Under the pieces are notes generated by a model. It saw nothing but the letters and a program-made list of their open reading frames with translations. It had not been told where the DNA came from and did no database searches. Of a stretch of 6,220 bases of DNA, positions 4,824 through 6,220 are shown piece after piece. The DNA is from Clostridia bacterium. Its GTDB lineage: Bacteria; Bacillota; Clostridia; Oscillospirales; Acutalibacteraceae. The first letter of the stretch is position 1, and every line of letters begins with the position of its first letter. The translations under genes were made by a program, and so were the position numbers. The DNA lies in contig CAAEIM010000112.1 in NCBI GenBank assembly GCA_900755995.1, forward strand, positions 1 to 6,220. Direction: 5' to 3'.

Positions 4824-4830
4824 CTGAAAA

Positions 4831-5589
4831 ATGAAATCACGGGAAAAAAGAATAATATCGGGCAGTTATTTGGAAGTGGAATACTTCCCGGTAACAGAAC
4901 ACGGACACAGGCACGACAACAGGCGCAAGCTCTCCAAGAGAGAACAGCAAAACCTAAATCACAAGAACGCTGTAAAAAAGCTTATCAGACTTATAAACAC
5001 TAACTTTGTTGCAGGGGATATACTGATACACCCTACATACCGAGCTGATGAAATGCCTGATACCGTGGAGCAGGTAATAAAAGATATTCAAAACTATTTC
5101 AGGCGCATAAAGGAATACAGAAAAAAGCACTGTTTAGCTCAGGTAAAGTATATTTATGTAATCGAGTGCAAAAACGGACGGTGGCACTGGCACGGTATAA
5201 TGTCGGCTATTGACCGAGATGTTGCGGAAAAGCTATGGAAACACGGAGATTATACCAACGCTGACCGCTTTCAGCCTACGGAGCAGGAGGGCGGCGAGGC
5301 GTTCGCAAGGTACATTTCTAAAAAGCCAATGGGTAAAAGGCGTTGGAACAGCTCCGCAAACTTAGTACAGCCGACAGTAAAAACAAAGGACGGCGGACAT
5401 AATCGCAGAGGAATGGCACGCATAGCAACGCAGCGGATTGATGATAAAGAGTATTGGGAGCGTAAGTATAAAGGCTATAGCTTTATATCGGCAACGCCTG
5501 CATACAACGAGCATAACGGGTGGTGGTATATCTATGTCAAAATGTACAGGAATAAACGCAAAGAAAAAATACCGCACCCGTTACGGTGA
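4831..5589 (+). CDS. rep: HUH-type rolling-circle replication initiator
   Basis: This 252-residue protein would nick one DNA strand at an origin and start rolling-circle replication of the excised, and perhaps the integrated, element. The three HUH motifs are present in order: a hydrophobic strand with HPTY (about 63-70), the metal-binding His119-Trp-His121 in RWHWHGIM, and the catalytic Tyr161 with Lys164 in ARYISKK. There is one motif-3 tyrosine, as in plasmid and small phage Reps rather than two-tyrosine relaxase-like types. It resembles the ORF2/G2P-like Rep group of Firmicutes elements. GAAAGG at 4818-4823 supports the ATG. Its leader carries the antisense RNA, attenuator and ribosome-site stem. 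The 3' end overlaps the next gene by 56 bases. The nick site is not identified. Confidence 0.85.
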   Translation: MKSREKRIISGSYLEVEYFPVTEHGHRHDNRRKLSKREQQNLNHKNAVKKLIRLINTNFVAGDILIHPTYRADEMPDTVEQVIKDIQNYFRRIKEYRKKHCLAQVKYIYVIECKNGRWHWHGIMSAIDRDVAEKLWKHGDYTNADRFQPTEQEGGEAFARYISKKPMGKRRWNSSANLVQPTVKTKDGGHNRRGMARIATQRIDDKEYWERKYKGYSFISATPAYNEHNGWWYIYVKMYRNKRKEKIPHPLR

Positions 5590-5773
5590 AGAGGTTGAAA
5601 TCATATGCCCGTATATACAAGCTGTGTTGCCCTGTAGGATTGTTTGTGATTTCGCAGTTTGCAACAGCATAACGGCAGATTTTAAAACAAACGCCAAAAG
5701 GGACGAATACATATATAATTTTTGCTCCTGCGGCTGTTGGCGTGGTTGTAGAATTGCTGCAATAAACGGGTGA
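5534..5773 (+). CDS. Small cysteine-rich protein overlapping rep
   Basis: This 79-residue protein has nine cysteines: Cys4, 25, 34, 38, 43, 64, 66, 68 and 72, ending FCSCGCWRGC then RIAAING. The spacing suggests metal binding, but no known family is recognised. The ATG at 5534 lies 7-10 bases after GGGTGG (5518-5523) inside the rep 3' end, so translation is probably coupled to rep; the frame stays open upstream to 5438 but without a visible ribosome site. No signal peptide or membrane segment is seen. Its position after rep suggests a helper of replication or plasmid maintenance; that is a guess. Confidence 0.6.
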   Translation: MSKCTGINAKKKYRTRYGEEVEIICPYIQAVLPCRIVCDFAVCNSITADFKTNAKRDEYIYNFCSCGCWRGCRIAAING

Positions 5774-5790
5774 AATTAACCGGGCAAAAA

Positions 5791-5819
5791 ATCATAATAT
5801 ATAAAACCCTTTTCGTCAC
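5791..5819 (-). promoter_or_regulatory. Possible weak leftward promoter
   Basis: On the minus strand GTGACG (5819-5814), 17 bp and TATGAT (5796-5791). The -35 is poor and no matching terminator is found downstream, so it is only noted. It would fire antisense into the Cys-rich gene. The surrounding 5774-5919 is A/T-rich and holds no gene; an origin could lie here, but no clear nick hairpin is seen. Confidence 0.2.
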
Positions 5820-5919
5820 ACTTTTTTCGCCGTGATTTTCTTCCTATTCTTTCCGAATGAAAAAAGTATGCAGTATTTGTACAGTGTTTTAAGTGCAAAT
5901 TTGTAATGAAAAATTGCGT

Positions 5920-5945
5920 AAAAAGCAGCGGAATAGAACCGCTGC
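5920..5945 (-). terminator. Intrinsic terminator of the small leftward gene
   Basis: On the minus strand GCAGCGG (5945-5939), a 7-base loop, CCGCTGC (5931-5925) and TTTTT (5924-5920). The perfect 7-bp G/C-rich stem directly followed by five T is a textbook terminator. It begins six bases after the stop of the small gene at 5952 and is good evidence for a real leftward transcript there. On the plus strand only CCGATTTT follows, so it is mainly leftward. Confidence 0.85.
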
Positions 5946-5951
5946 CCGATT

Positions 5952-6122
5952 TTAAATGATTGTTGCGTACTTCTGAACGATACAAAGCAGCTCAGCTTGC
6001 AAATCCTTTAAAGTCTGTATATTGTCTGCCGTCATTCCGTTTACAAGAATATCATTGTTGAGCTTTGCCAAGAGGAAAAGCGTCATTTGCTCGTCTTTGT
6101 TTAATAAAAGGGTATTTTTCAT
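5952..6122 (-). CDS. Small unknown protein (56 aa), leftward
   Basis: The frame encodes MKNTLLLNKDEQMTLFLLAK then a hydrophilic, helix-prone remainder (NGMTADNIQTLKDLQAELLC...). No family is recognised; the pattern suggests two or three amphipathic helices. An ATG at 6167 in the same frame is possible but has no ribosome site; 6122 has only a weak GAG about 10 bases upstream. The case for the gene rests on the strong terminator just after its stop. It is opposite in direction to rep, so it may be an independently expressed accessory or regulatory gene of the element. Confidence 0.5.
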   Translation of the reverse strand: MKNTLLLNKDEQMTLFLLAKLNNDILVNGMTADNIQTLKDLQAELLCIVQKYATII

Positions 6123-6212
6123 ACGTAAATTCTCAAAGTAAATGCAACAGTATGAGAAGAGTGGCATTAACTGAGAGAAATAGCTGTATTAAGTGTGAGA
6201 AAAGGTAAGAAA

Positions 6213-6220
6213 AAGGGGAA
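6213..6220 (+). promoter_or_regulatory. Possible ribosome site of a gene starting beyond the window
   Basis: AAGGGGAA at the very edge, after a purine-rich run, looks like a Shine-Dalgarno sequence for a rightward gene starting just past 6220. No start codon can be seen. The stretch 6123-6212 holds no clear gene or promoter. Confidence 0.3.

Larger units (their letters stand above)
1720..6220. mobile_element. Integrated element with integrase, repressor switch and HUH Rep (left part)
   Basis: Starting just after tRNA-Thr there are arm-type repeats, a tyrosine integrase, an XRE repressor, divergent Cro-like and excisionase-like genes, a rolling-circle-type Rep and small accessory genes. This set is typical of integrative plasmids, small integrative and mobilizable elements or phage-like satellites of Clostridia. 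No relaxase, coupling protein, capsid or filamentous-phage structural gene is visible, so the class is undetermined. The right end lies beyond the window. The left limit is inferred from the tRNA and the integrase position. Confidence 0.75.

Noticed and set aside
4545..4840. Overlapping 87- and 94-residue frames across the rep leader
   Set aside because: They cover the antisense RNA, attenuator and xis end, lack ribosome sites and resemble no protein; the structured RNA explains the sequence better.
5776..5985. 69-residue leftward frame
   Set aside because: It contains the strong leftward terminator 5920-5945 in its middle and overlaps the end of the better-supported small gene; composition looks non-coding.
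1720..6220. Second copy of the tRNA 3' end as attR inside the window
   Set aside because: The T-arm/acceptor sequence was looked for by eye on both strands and seen only once (1691-1719); the element must extend further right if the tRNA is the target.

Overview
The window looks like the chromosome of a low-to-moderate GC Firmicute, most likely a gut Clostridia/Oscillospiraceae-type bacterium. This is inferred from protein style, strong AGGAG-type ribosome sites and sigma-A promoters with 17-bp spacers and TGn extended -10 boxes. Bases 1-1719 are ordinary chromosome. From about 1720 to the right edge the DNA belongs to an integrated mobile element whose far end is outside the window.

Chromosomal part: the 3' end of truB, a 51-residue zinc-ribbon protein, and a nicotinamidase-like cysteine hydrolase whose ATG overlaps the preceding stop codon (ATGA). 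A gene-free stretch of about 380 bases follows. It carries a pair of ~32-base direct repeats, a cluster of GCCCGA/TCGGGC motifs able to form two competing hairpins, and then a clean promoter for tRNA-Thr(GGU), which has an encoded CCA end and its own terminator.

Element part: about 200 bases beyond the tRNA lies a complete tyrosine integrase reading towards it. Three helically phased GGGGTTTATT repeats, probable integrase arm sites, lie between them, so the tRNA 3' end is the probable attachment site. The integrase gene abuts an XRE-family repressor gene on the same strand. The repressor is controlled from a switch region where two near-consensus promoters face each other across a 17-bp perfect palindrome that covers both predicted start points. 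The rightward promoter drives a Cro-like small protein, an excisionase-like winged-helix protein, an HUH-type rolling-circle replication initiator and a small Cys-rich protein. A further small gene on the minus strand, backed by a near-perfect intrinsic terminator, sits near the right edge.

The most interesting layer is RNA. Two minus-strand transcription units, each with a near-consensus extended -10 promoter and a hairpin terminator, are embedded in the rightward operon. One (about 4700 to 4635) is antisense to the leader of rep and is followed on the sense strand by a hairpin-plus-T-tract attenuator and a stem that touches the rep ribosome site. This is the layout of plasmid countertranscript copy-number control, here inside an integrated element. 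The second (about 4324 to 4245) lies between the Cro-like and excisionase-like genes. Together the protein switch (repressor/Cro-like) and the two antisense RNAs would set integration, excision and replication. All RNA claims are read from sequence pattern only.
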